From NCBI GenBank assembly GCA_964435775.1, contig CAYTAP010000037.1:1-29751 (forward strand): a stretch of DNA of 29,751 bases, read 5' to 3'. Shown piece after piece: positions 1 to 8,285 of the stretch. A model generated the notes under the pieces. That model was not told where the DNA came from, searched no databases, and saw nothing but the letters and a program-made list of their open reading frames with translations. Both the position numbers and the translations under genes were made by a program. The DNA is from CAYTAP01 sp964435775 (GTDB lineage: Bacteria > Planctomycetota > Phycisphaerae > Tepidisphaerales > Tepidisphaeraceae). Each line of letters starts with the position of its first letter. The stretch's first letter is position 1.

Positions 1-1108
1 GCAGCGCCGCCCCTTCCTTGATGACCTCGGGATCATCGCTGAAAAAGCGGATCAAGTGATTTCGTCCCAGGAAGAAAAAAAGCCCACACGCGACCATGTA
101 GATCGCCGCCACCTTGAACCCCAGATGCGCCCGCTGCCGCGCCAGGTCGTTCCGCCCCATCCCGATGTAGCGCCCCACGAGCGCCGTCACGGCGGTGGCG
201 ATCCCGAACGCGGGCATGAAGCTGACGACCATGTAGCGGAACATGAAGGTGTTGGCCGCCATCGTGATCGTGCCGAACTGCCCCATGACCCAGAGCATGA
301 ACAGTGACCACGCCAGCACATCCGCCACCACCTGCGCGCCCGATGGCAGCCCGATGCGCAAGAGCGTCTTCATCTGCTCCCGCCGCAAGCGCCAGTCGAG
401 CACCCCATACACCCGCCGCACCGCCGGGCGCAGCACCATCGCGATGAGCACGGCCATCTCGACGAACACCCCGATGTTCTGCGCCCACGCCGCCCCCGCC
501 ACACCCCCCGCCGACGCGCCCAGATGTCCGAAGATCAGCGCCCACGCCGCCAGCGCGTTGGCCGACACCCCCACCAGGGTGGAGACGAGCACCGCCGTCG
601 GACGGTTGATCGCCAGCAGGAATTGCCCCACGCTTGTCCCCACCAGCTTGAAGACCGACGCTCCCAGTACGAGCCCCAGATACGTCGTCTCCAATTTCGC
701 CAGCTCCGCATCATGGTGCATCCAACGAAACGGACCCGACGCGAAGGGAATCGCCCCCAGCGCCAGCGCGCCGAAGATGAGGGAGAACCAGACCCCCTGC
801 CACAGATATTGCCCGCATTTGCGATAATCCCCCTGCCCGAAATGCTGGCTGACCAGCGTGTTGATGACGAACAGCGTCCCCATCCCCAGGCTGATGACCG
901 AGAAGGCGATCATCCCCGCGTTCCCCGCCGCCGTCGGCTCGGCCACCCCATGCCCCACATGCGAAAGCATCGCCGCATCGATGAACTGCATCACCGTGTA
1001 CGACGCCATCTGCGCGACCGTGGGGCCCGCCAGATACAGCAACTCCATCAGCGGCGTCCGCCGCTCGGCCAATTCCAACGGACTCTCTTGCGCCACGATT
1101 TCCGCCAT
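1..1108 (-). CDS. MATE family efflux transporter (C-terminus cut by window edge)
   Basis: Probable cation-coupled multidrug/toxin exporter of the inner membrane (NorM/MATE-like). An open frame runs from an ATG at 1108 down to base 1 without a stop, giving 369 visible residues of an expected 450 or so. The protein begins MAEIVAQESPLELAERRTPL, followed by many hydrophobic helices: VISLGMGTLFVINTLVSQHFG is family-like, and FFFLGRNHLIRFFSDDPEVI matches the usual MATE 'RFFtdDpeVi' segment after the seventh helix or so. The complementary-frame ORFs at 33-545 and 711-1115 are Gly/Arg-rich shadows of this gene. It lies 282 nt downstream of the last PEP-CTERM gene on the same strand, with no convincing ribosome binding site. 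Family assignment is firm; substrate is unknown. Confidence 0.88.
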   Translation of the reverse strand, partial: MAEIVAQESPLELAERRTPLMELLYLAGPTVAQMASYTVMQFIDAAMLSHVGHGVAEPTAAGNAGMIAFSVISLGMGTLFVINTLVSQHFGQGDYRKCGQYLWQGVWFSLIFGALALGAIPFASGPFRWMHHDAELAKLETTYLGLVLGASVFKLVGTSVGQFLLAINRPTAVLVSTLVGVSANALAAWALIFGHLGASAGGVAGAAWAQNIGVFVEMAVLIAMVLRPAVRRVYGVLDWRLRREQMKTLLRIGLPSGAQVVADVLAWSLFMLWVMGQFGTITMAANTFMFRYMVVSFMPAFGIATAVTALVGRYIGMGRNDLARQRAHLGFKVAAIYMVACGLFFFLGRNHLIRFFSDDPEVIKEGAAL

Positions 1109-1390
1109 ACGCCATCCATGTCCGCCAGGCGGAACCAAATCACACAACAAAACGACCCCGAAGCCGCCGCCTCAGGGTCCGCATTCATCGACATCAATCG
1201 ACAGAATCCTGCCCGAATCCATTGCGCGTCATCAAGCGCCGCCATATCAAAACGGCGCGCACCACGGCGTTTCAACCGCGTGTTGATCCTATACGGCAGT
1301 GCGCATGAGTCAATTCCCCCTCCGTGAACGTTGAAGGGCGCCGCTATGAAATGAGGGCATTACAGGAACGGCTTCAGCCGGCGCCTAAAA

Positions 1391-2956
1391 TTAGGCCCGC
1401 AGCCTCCTCCGCTTCAGCAGCGCCAATCCCCCCGCGCCGAGCAGCGAAACAATGCTCGCCGGTTCGGGGACATAGGTGGCCACGAGCTTATAGCCGTTGA
1501 TCGCGTTGTTGATGTTATAGGTGGGATCCACAGACCACGTCCACACGCCGACATCGGCCGCCGCGAGGGTTAAACCTGCGTTGGTAAAGGGCGTGTTGGC
1601 ATTATTGGCCTGATAGGTGACGGCACCGGTCACGATCCCCTTGCCCAGGAGATAATTGTTGTCACCGTTATGACCATTCTCATAAAACGAGGCGACGGAG
1701 TTTGTCGCAAGCAGGACAAACTGCTGGCCGGCGATGGGTGTAAAACCAGGGAGCAGGTCGATATCCAGCTTTCCGCTTAAGCGCGCCAGATCCCGTCCAT
1801 CAGTTGTGCTTACCGCATCCGCAGTGATGGGCGTGATGCCCGATGAGCCGATCTGGAAATTAAGCGTGGCGTTTTGGTAACTCGTCAGGGTGTTTTGCCC
1901 GGCGTGGCCATGGAAAGTGATGTCGGTCGCGCCGCTCCCGATCACGCGCAGCACCGCGCTATTCGCCCCGCCCGCAGACCCTATCACTCCACCGGGCTGC
2001 CCGGCCGAGGCACTTCCATAACCAAATTGCGCAATCCCACCGCTGATTTCCAGCAGGCCGTCGCCGGTACTCGTTCCGACGGAAACGACTCCTGAATTGA
2101 CCGTTCCGCCGGTCTGCTTCAGTGTGCCTTTCGCGCCGTATCCGACGTACAGGGGGCTGACGCTGTTATAGCCGGTGTTCAACAAGCCACCAGAGATGTT
2201 GTATGTGCCTTCCGCGGCGGAGCCAATGTAAAAAATACGGCCGTTGTTAAACGACCCGCCTGTTTGATTGACCGTTCCGGTGCCGGCCGTGGGTTGATTG
2301 ACATCCGGCGTCGCGTACCCCAGTCGCACCTGGCCGTAGGTGCCATTGTATATTGCGCCTGTGCCGCTCAGGTTGATCACGCCGTTGCTTTTGCTTCCCG
2401 CGTAAATCAGACCCTTGGTGCCGGCGCCAGGAAATTCGCCCAGCAGGTTGCCCGGGATAAAATCACCGGCGCTGACATTAAGCGTGCCGGTGCCGACGGT
2501 GTTGCCTGCACCCAGGCCCGAACCCAGGACAACGGTTCCGTCCACGCCCGAGGACGTGGCGATTCGCACCGTTCCGCCGGTGACGTTGATCGTCCCATTG
2601 TTGCCACTGAGGCCGGCATTGATGCTGCCATAGTCCTTGACATACAGCGTCCCGCCCGTCGCGATCTCCAACGTCCCGGCCGTCACATTGACCGCATTGA
2701 GCCTTACTTTATTACCGCTTACATCAGTGGAAACAGTTACGGTCGAACCATTGTCGATGATGGCGGTGTCGGTGTTGTTGACGTTGTTACCCNNNNNNNN
2801 NNCCCAGTCCGCATTACCATCGTTCCATGTGTTGCTGACATTGGCGGCGGGTGCGCGCTCCGCAGGTAAGAGAACCATCGCGCCCGACGCCAGCGCCGCC
2901 GCCACCGCCATTGAAAAACCCTTCATCCCCGCTCGCGGCGATGCTGTTTTGTTCAT
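1391..2956 (-). CDS. PEP-CTERM protein with T5SS/PEP-CTERM-type beta repeats (contains 10-N gap)
   Basis: Secreted or envelope-anchored repeat protein, about 520 aa. ATG at 2956 was chosen because AGGAGG lies 5 nt upstream; an upstream in-frame start at 2989 has no such support. A signal peptide (MKGFSMAVAAALASGAMVLL, probable cleavage after APA) is followed by Gly/Thr/Asn-rich beta-helix repeats of the kind GTLNVSAG, GTYNISGG and GTLKQTGG, each followed by a YIG/YVGYG turn. This resembles the T5SS/PEP-CTERM-associated repeat family. A conserved C-terminal module (NATLNFQIGSSGI, then LDIDLLPGFTPIAGQQFVLL) is shared with the next gene upstream. The tail is YVPEPAS, a hydrophobic stretch and KRRRLRA, a PEP-CTERM sorting signal for exosortase. 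The frame stays open across the N run at 2793-2802. Function beyond cell-surface or matrix display is unknown. Confidence 0.85.
   Translation of the reverse strand: MNKTASPRAGMKGFSMAVAAALASGAMVLLPAERAPAANVSNTWNDGNADWXXXXGNNVNNTDTAIIDNGSTVTVSTDVSGNKVRLNAVNVTAGTLEIATGGTLYVKDYGSINAGLSGNNGTINVTGGTVRIATSSGVDGTVVLGSGLGAGNTVGTGTLNVSAGDFIPGNLLGEFPGAGTKGLIYAGSKSNGVINLSGTGAIYNGTYGQVRLGYATPDVNQPTAGTGTVNQTGGSFNNGRIFYIGSAAEGTYNISGGLLNTGYNSVSPLYVGYGAKGTLKQTGGTVNSGVVSVGTSTGDGLLEISGGIAQFGYGSASAGQPGGVIGSAGGANSAVLRVIGSGATDITFHGHAGQNTLTSYQNATLNFQIGSSGITPITADAVSTTDGRDLARLSGKLDIDLLPGFTPIAGQQFVLLATNSVASFYENGHNGDNNYLLGKGIVTGAVTYQANNANTPFTNAGLTLAAADVGVWTWSVDPTYNINNAINGYKLVATYVPEPASIVSLLGAGGLALLKRRRLRA
2793..2802. 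other. Assembly gap (10 N)
   Basis: Ten N bases inside the signal-proximal part of the PEP-CTERM gene at 1391-2956. Both flanks carry ccc. Collapsing a 2-base overlap keeps the frame and would join ADW directly to GNNVNN. The true gap length is unknown from this sequence. Confidence 0.95.
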
Positions 2957-3046
2957 TGCGTCCTCCTGAAAAGAGACTATTCGAAACACCTCATCCCATC
3001 ACCTCATCGCTCCGGCCATGAGTCATCACATATCGCCGGCCAACCC

Positions 3047-4711
3047 TCACACTCCTCGCCTCCGCCGCAAGAGCGCCAACCCGCCGATGCCCATCAGCGA
3101 GAACACGCTCGCAGGTTCCGGGACATAGGTGGCGACGAGCTTGTAGCCGTTAATCGCATTGTTCTGGTCGTAGGTGGGATCAACTCCGTAGGTCCATGTA
3201 CCCACGTTGGATGGATCGAGAAACAGCCCGGCGTTGGTCACGCTGCCGAAACCATTGTTATACGTTACGGCGTCGGTAATGATTCCAGCCCCCAGGACGT
3301 TGTTGTTCCCGTCCTTTGCCTGGTAAATGACATTTGTCGTCATCAGAACAAAGCTCTGGCCGTTGGTCGGGGTAAAATTGCCAAGCAAATCCAACTTCAG
3401 AGTACCTGACAAGTTGTTCAAAGAGCGCCCGTCCGTGAGCCCGCTTGTGCGGCTGTCGGTGATGGCCGAGATGCCGCTGGAGCCGATCTGGAAGTCCAGT
3501 GTGGCATTTGAATAGGTCGTCGTTGTCCCGCTCACGGCAAGGCCGCCGCCATCGCCAATGACCCGCAATTCCCCGGTTCCACCGCCGCCGCTGTTTCCAA
3601 CGATTAACTTCGTTGCCGTGACGTTGCCGCCGCTGATCTTCATGAGCCCCGCGGCATTGCCATTATTATTCCCTCCCACATTCAACTGACCAAGCGTCGC
3701 GGTGCCTCCGCTGACGTCAAAGGTTCCCTGCGATGCATACCCCACATAAAAGCCCCTGCCCGTGTCGCCTTGCGAAACGGTGCCAGCGGACAAGTTGTAT
3801 TCGCCGACCGAACCGTTGCCGATATAGCTCTCGCGGGTGGTCAGCAGTGTGCCGCCGCTCTGGTTGAATGTGCCGGTTCCGGCAAAATACACCGGATTAC
3901 CGTTGATAGTTTTGGTTGTGCTGCCGCTGCCCAGCGTAATGCCGCCATATGTGGGGACGTTGTTGGGGTTTGTGGCCGTGTTGATCACTCCCGTGCCACT
4001 CAAATTGACAATGCCATTGCTTTGATAGCCGGCGGACACCCGACCGCTATACAGCGTTCCCGAGGAAACATTCAGCGTGCCGGTGGCGCCGCCGGCTTTT
4101 GCATACTGCAGGACGGCCCCCACGGAAATCCCGCTGGTCAACCACACCGTCCCGCCGTTGACGTTCACCGTCGCATCAATCCCGCCACCGCTGACCTGGG
4201 TTTGCCCTGAAACCAGATAGCCTCCGGAATCCACGTTGATCGTGACCGGCGCTGAAGGCTGTGGCGCACTGCCGAAGTTGTATTGGGCGTTGATCTGTAA
4301 ATACCGGTAGCTCGTATTGGCTGATACATCGCTGTTGATCGTGACGGTATACGGGTTGCTCCCGCCGTTGTTGATGTATTCATCATCCTGAAACCCACCG
4401 GTGACGCCATTGGTATCCTTCGAGCCGTCCGCATTGGATCCGGGTACCCAATGCTGCTGCACCGAAATATTCGCCGGAGGGGGGGTGGGATTGGGTATTG
4501 AGGCATTGACCCGCCAATTGGCGGCCACATCCCAGTTGCCGTCGCCCGTGCCGTTTCCGTTGGGACCAATCCAGTAGTTTTGGGTCAACGCCGCGGCATG
4601 AACACTGCCGGCCAAGGCGAACACGCCTCCAAGCAGCGCTGCGCCGCTCACCACCGATCTGAAGGCACATCGTTGCGACATTGGATCACGCCTGATCGTT
4701 ACCTCGTTCAT
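3047..4711 (-). CDS. PEP-CTERM protein with T5SS/PEP-CTERM-type beta repeats
   Basis: Secreted repeat protein of 554 aa, closely paralogous to the gene at 1391-2956. The start at 4711 is preceded by GGAGG at 6 nt spacing; the longer ORF from 4909 would overlap the neighbouring gene and lacks a signal-like N-terminus. The N-terminus has a signal peptide (SVVSGAALLGGVFALAGSVHA, cleavage before AALTQNYW), then NWxxxAN-type and beta-helix repeats (GTLNVSSGTLYSGRVSAGY, GTFNQSGGTL, GTFDVSGGTATLG). The C-terminal module is NATLDFQIGSSGI, then LKLDLLGNFTPTNGQSFVLM. It ends YVPEPAS, a hydrophobic helix and RRRRGV, the PEP-CTERM signal. It sits in a same-strand array with 56 and 90 nt spacers. A structural or adhesive surface role is inferred, not shown. 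Confidence 0.87.
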   Translation of the reverse strand: MNEVTIRRDPMSQRCAFRSVVSGAALLGGVFALAGSVHAAALTQNYWIGPNGNGTGDGNWDVAANWRVNASIPNPTPPPANISVQQHWVPGSNADGSKDTNGVTGGFQDDEYINNGGSNPYTVTINSDVSANTSYRYLQINAQYNFGSAPQPSAPVTINVDSGGYLVSGQTQVSGGGIDATVNVNGGTVWLTSGISVGAVLQYAKAGGATGTLNVSSGTLYSGRVSAGYQSNGIVNLSGTGVINTATNPNNVPTYGGITLGSGSTTKTINGNPVYFAGTGTFNQSGGTLLTTRESYIGNGSVGEYNLSAGTVSQGDTGRGFYVGYASQGTFDVSGGTATLGQLNVGGNNNGNAAGLMKISGGNVTATKLIVGNSGGGGTGELRVIGDGGGLAVSGTTTTYSNATLDFQIGSSGISAITDSRTSGLTDGRSLNNLSGTLKLDLLGNFTPTNGQSFVLMTTNVIYQAKDGNNNVLGAGIITDAVTYNNGFGSVTNAGLFLDPSNVGTWTYGVDPTYDQNNAINGYKLVATYVPEPASVFSLMGIGGLALLRRRRGV

Positions 4712-4767
4712 TGCATTCCTCCATCCGATATGAGTTTCCCTCCATTTCCACATGATTCCAAGTGGCA

Positions 4768-5664
4768 TCACACCACTGCTCCACGCCTCCGCCGCAAGAG
4801 CGCCAACCCGCCGATACCCATCAGCGAAATGATGCTCGCCGGTTCGGGGACCACATCGGCAAATGTCGTTCCCAATGTCATATTGTCCACATAGAAATGA
4901 TCCCCCCACACGAGCCTGGCGGTGCGAAAAATCCAGTCCGAGGCCGCATCCATCCCGCCATGATAGTTTCCCATCGCCATGGCGGTTTGGTTCGCCTCCA
5001 CGTTGGATGTGGGGTTGATGAAGAGCTTTACGTCGGTGTAGTCGTATGTCGTCGGTGCATTGGGTTGACTGCCGCTCTTGTTGATCTCCAGAACGAGCAG
5101 ATAGGTCGTCGAGTTGCTGGCCAGCTCACCCGCCGCGCCGGTCGCGGAGCCGGTGCGGACGAAAAAAGCGGACTGGCTCGAAGAGTTATTCTGAATGAGT
5201 GAACTCATCAGCGGGCTGGTGGCCGGTGCATTGCCGAAGCCACCCTGAAAAAACGTGTTATCTGTGCCGCTGACGGTTGGCACGTCCAGCAGGTAGCTCA
5301 TGTATAACGAGGCGGTGGGGCCATTTTGCGTTGTAAACGATCGCTACAGCGGGATTTGTGCGGTAGCGATATTGTCATTTTTGGGCGTGATCTCAAGTGC
5401 CTGCGCACCGCCGTTGAGATGAATCGACCCATTGTTATAACTCATCGACCGCGAGACGACATTCGTCCATTGCACGAGATTCGTTGGTGACTGCCAAGGT
5501 GTGGTCCATATCCCCGTACCGCCCGCCGGGGCGTTGCCGCCGGCATTGGTCAGTTGACCCGTCGAATACGACTCAAAGCCGTCGGACGCCAAAACTCCTC
5601 CCCATGTTGGCGCCGTGAATGCCGCCGATGCCACCAAAGTCATGAACATCTTCCAATATTTCAC
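4768..5664 (-). pseudogene. LamG-like PEP-CTERM protein interrupted by in-frame TAG
   Basis: One reading frame of 298 sense positions, broken once by an amber codon at 5344-5346. The upstream half starts at GTG 5664, with AGGAG 6 nt before it, and reads MKYWKMFMTLVASAAFTAP (signal peptide), then GGVLASDGFESYSTGQL, ending ...NIATAQIPL-stop. The same frame continues directly as RSFTTQNGPTASLYMSYLLD and runs to VVPEPASIISLMGIGGLALL plus RRRRGAVV. The layout matches the intact paralogue at 12112-13029: signal, 'ESF/ESY' start, LamG-like beta sandwich with an LFxNP segment, TFAD just before the PEP motif, and similar length (305 aa). A single substitution, a sequencing error or amber readthrough would all explain it. 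Without readthrough, the product would lose its sorting signal. Confidence 0.8.
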
Positions 5665-5751
5665 TATCTTCTCCTGACCGTTACAGATGCCACCGTGCCA
5701 AATGCGTGCCAAGTCGTGCAATGCGGTATCGTACAAAAACCACCTTGTCCG

Positions 5752-7332
5752 CTACGTCCTTCGCTTTCGCCGCCGCAAGAGCGCCATTCCGCCGACGCCC
5801 ATCAGCGAGATCACGCTCGCCGGTTCGGGGACGGTCAGGGTGATCTGGTCGTTGCTGCCGTCGCCATAATTCAACTGATAGCCCAACGGGATACCCGATA
5901 CATTGGCGAAGGTTCCGCTCAACGTGCCGCTGTAGTTGGCCAGGACATAGGTGCCCGAGGGGGTGGTGGCGATCATCTGAGTCAGGTTGAGGTCACCGGC
6001 CAGCGTGAGGTTGGCGACGTTGAGCAGGTCGCTCGCGCCCGAATCGCCAAGCTCGAAATCAAAAGCCCCGCCGGATTGCAGGTTGGCGTCGCCGGTGATG
6101 GTCACCGTGCCAATGCTGTTGCCGGGGGCGAGGTGGCCGGTCGAGGAAATGGTCACGCTGTTTCCGCTGCCGGGGACGATGATCCCATTGCCGCCGAGGA
6201 TGCCGTTGGTGTTCACCGTCACGGTGCCGGTTCCCGTGGCCGACCCGCTGGTGTTGGCGATCAAAAGAGTCGTGCCGTTGGTGATGGACGTGTTTTTGGC
6301 ATACCCATTGCCCGTCAATGAGCTGAAACGGGCGATGCCGCCGCCGTCGAGTTTCAGATTCGCGTTACTGCTGTTAATGTTGGCGGCCACATCGAGGTCA
6401 TATGTGAGGGCCGTGTTTCTCTTGATCGCAATGTTGGATTGTGAACCGGTGAACTTCACATTGCCGGAAACAGACATCGCGGCGGCCATGTCGGTCCGAT
6501 CCACCTGCAAGGGCGTGGTATAGGACAGCGTGGCGACACCAGCGCCCGTTGTGATGGTGGCCGATGTATTTGCCGCTGCGTTGGCTGGAACAGTGAACTG
6601 GCTGAATGTCTGATTGAATCCGTTGAGGTCGTAGGTACCCGACCCTCGAAACGATCCTTGGGTACCTGAGGTTATCTGACCATCTCCGAACCAGCGATAG
6701 GTGGAACCGTTGGTGATCATGGCGCCGGGCAAGGCTTGCGCCCCACTGGTCTTGGCCAGTTCCCAAGTTAATTGATTGCTGCCCGTGTACATCCCTCCCG
6801 GAAGCGTGTTTGTCTGGCTGCCCGCCAAGCGGACGGTCCCTCCGCCAGTGTACGCCACCAACCCGTCGGCGGTGGTCGACACCGTGCCGTTCATGATGAG
6901 TTTTGAGCCGGCCGGAACCTTCACGCCGAACCAATCCGCCGTGTGGAGGCTTGGCTCCAGCGTCACCGTGCCGGCGGCCTGCATTTCAATGGCATTACCC
7001 GTGTAGCTCCCCTTGGTCAGCGTGTAGCTGCTTCCGCCCAGCGTCCAGCCGCTCGTCTTGAACAGCAGGCTGGCGACGCTGCGGCTTTTCGTCAGCGAAG
7101 GCTGATACGTCGCCGCGCCGTCGAACACCGCGACATCCGTGGACGCATCATCAACCGGGGCGACGCCCCCGACCCAGTTGGCGCCATCCTCAAAATCGCT
7201 GCTGACGCCGCCGCTCCATGTCTTCTGCGCCGCGTGGGTCGTTGACGCGGAAGCCGCCAACATCAGGGCGGCCGCGATCATAGGCGATGCACTGATTTTA
7301 ACCACATGTCCACAAATTCGAGCCTTTCGCAC
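5752..7332 (-). CDS. PEP-CTERM protein with autotransporter-type beta-strand repeats
   Basis: Secreted protein of 526 aa. Start is GTG at 7332 with AGGAGG 5 nt upstream. The signal peptide (MIAAALMLAASASTTHA) is followed by AQKTWSGG and FEDGANWVGGVAPVDDA, a start typical of autotransporter-associated beta-strand (PATR-like) proteins. The second half carries the PATR-type block GTVTVNTNGILGGNG, then STGHLAPGNSIGTVTITGD and LQSGGAFDFELG. The tail is TVPEPASVISLMGVGGMALL plus RRRKRRT, a PEP-CTERM signal. No outer-membrane beta-barrel is present, so this is not a true type V autotransporter; passenger-like repeats are fused to an exosortase tail. Codons encoding about 65 residues near the C-terminus are identical at the DNA level to the gene at 9796-12055. 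Confidence 0.88.
   Translation of the reverse strand: MRKARICGHVVKISASPMIAAALMLAASASTTHAAQKTWSGGVSSDFEDGANWVGGVAPVDDASTDVAVFDGAATYQPSLTKSRSVASLLFKTSGWTLGGSSYTLTKGSYTGNAIEMQAAGTVTLEPSLHTADWFGVKVPAGSKLIMNGTVSTTADGLVAYTGGGTVRLAGSQTNTLPGGMYTGSNQLTWELAKTSGAQALPGAMITNGSTYRWFGDGQITSGTQGSFRGSGTYDLNGFNQTFSQFTVPANAAANTSATITTGAGVATLSYTTPLQVDRTDMAAAMSVSGNVKFTGSQSNIAIKRNTALTYDLDVAANINSSNANLKLDGGGIARFSSLTGNGYAKNTSITNGTTLLIANTSGSATGTGTVTVNTNGILGGNGIIVPGSGNSVTISSTGHLAPGNSIGTVTITGDANLQSGGAFDFELGDSGASDLLNVANLTLAGDLNLTQMIATTPSGTYVLANYSGTLSGTFANVSGIPLGYQLNYGDGSNDQITLTVPEPASVISLMGVGGMALLRRRKRRT
5899..6094. repeat. 196-bp perfect direct repeat, copy 1
   Basis: Base-for-base identical to 9940-10135 (constant offset 4041), lying inside the PATR-like C-terminal module of the PEP-CTERM gene at 5752-7332. 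Sequence outside the block diverges in both directions. This suggests a recent duplication or gene conversion. Confidence 0.95.
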
Positions 7333-7385
7333 TTGAACCTCCTAAACATTGACTTGCCCGCGATATTCGCGGCATTTTCCAATTC

Positions 7386-7452
7386 GTAGGGTGGGCATCG
7401 CCCACCACGATCACAACCCCGGCCGTCCATCCGGTGGGCAATGCCCACCCTA
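7386..7452. repeat. REP-like nested palindromic inverted repeat
   Basis: The left arm 7387-7406 (tagggtgggcatcgcccacc) pairs with 7433-7452 with one mismatch in 20. Each arm is itself a palindrome of the gtgggca/tgcccac type, separated by 26 nt. It lies in the 143-nt spacer between the pseudopilin-like gene and the PEP-CTERM gene at 5752. Such short palindrome pairs are typical of dispersed REP/MITE-like elements in intergenic DNA. On RNA it could form a strong hairpin and separate transcripts. Confidence 0.75.
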
Positions 7453-7475
7453 TAGTAATACCACACAATTAATAC

Positions 7476-8264
7476 CTAATACCGATCATAATTTTCCCAT
7501 ACCATGCCTTCGTTGATGAAGCCTTGCTTCTGGCCCATCGCGATGTAATTGCCGGTGTACGCCGTCACCGAGCCGTCGGTGAAGAGCACATTGAAATAGT
7601 TCGGGCCGTGCGCATTGAAGTATGCGTAGGTGACGGGGCCGCTCAGGCCCCATGTGGGGACGCTCCAGTATATATCAGATACAACAGACCGCCGGCCGAA
7701 CGAATCGAATTTTGGCCCCGGCTTATGCCCATTGGCATCCGTGGGAATAAACAGCCGATAATCAATGCGCTGACTCCTGCCCGGAGGCAGATAAATGTAA
7801 TCGCAAATCCGTATGCTGCCCGCGTCTGGATCAAGGCTGCCGATGCCCGGCCAGGCAAACCAGGGAAAGTTTGCCGTATTTGTGGACGGGCAGAAAAAAA
7901 TGGCGTCCGCGTGATTCTTCGTGTCGAATCGGCCGTCGGTGTTGTAGTTTCCGCCGAGATAACCGCCGGCGAAGAGATAACCCAGCCCGCAGTAGCCATT
8001 AATGTCTGGAGTCGTAAGATTTCCGGTCGACCATCGCGTGTAATACGACAAGGTTGTCTGGCTCTGCCACTGGATGGGCGCCATGCCGTGATTGTCGTTG
8101 ACATACATGCGCATGGCCAGGCCGATCTGCCGCATGTTGCTCCCACACGCCACGCGCAGCGCCGCCTGCCGTGCCTTTTGCAGCGACGGCAACAAAATGG
8201 CGACCAGGATCGCGATGATCCCGATCACCACCAGCAGTTCCACCAGTGTAAATCCTCGCCGCAT
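7476..8264 (-). CDS. Type II secretion pseudopilin-like protein
   Basis: 262-aa secreted protein with a class III prepilin N-terminus: MRRGFTLVELLVVIGIIAIL, with cleavage expected between G and F by prepilin peptidase and glutamate at mature position 5. ATG at 8264 is preceded by GAGG at 7 nt; the GTG at 8270 is too close to that site. The body has a helical segment (KARQAALRVACGSNMRQIGLAM) typical of planctomycete DUF1559-like pseudopilins. A C-terminal HGPNYFNVLFTDGS resembles the H-X9-DG motif of prepilin-processing-associated domains, here with ten spacer residues. It is embedded within the PEP-CTERM array, 21 nt downstream of one member. It may help export or assemble these proteins or form its own filament; neither is shown. 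Confidence 0.87.
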   Translation of the reverse strand: MRRGFTLVELLVVIGIIAILVAILLPSLQKARQAALRVACGSNMRQIGLAMRMYVNDNHGMAPIQWQSQTTLSYYTRWSTGNLTTPDINGYCGLGYLFAGGYLGGNYNTDGRFDTKNHADAIFFCPSTNTANFPWFAWPGIGSLDPDAGSIRICDYIYLPPGRSQRIDYRLFIPTDANGHKPGPKFDSFGRRSVVSDIYWSVPTWGLSGPVTYAYFNAHGPNYFNVLFTDGSVTAYTGNYIAMGQKQGFINEGMVWENYDRY

Positions 8265-8285
8265 ACACACACCTCGGGAAAATGC

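Noticed and set aside
7278..7466. Small minus-strand ORF overlapping the palindrome and the start of the next gene
   Set aside because: Its sequence is mostly translation of the REP-like palindrome; similar spurious ORFs arise wherever such repeats occur.
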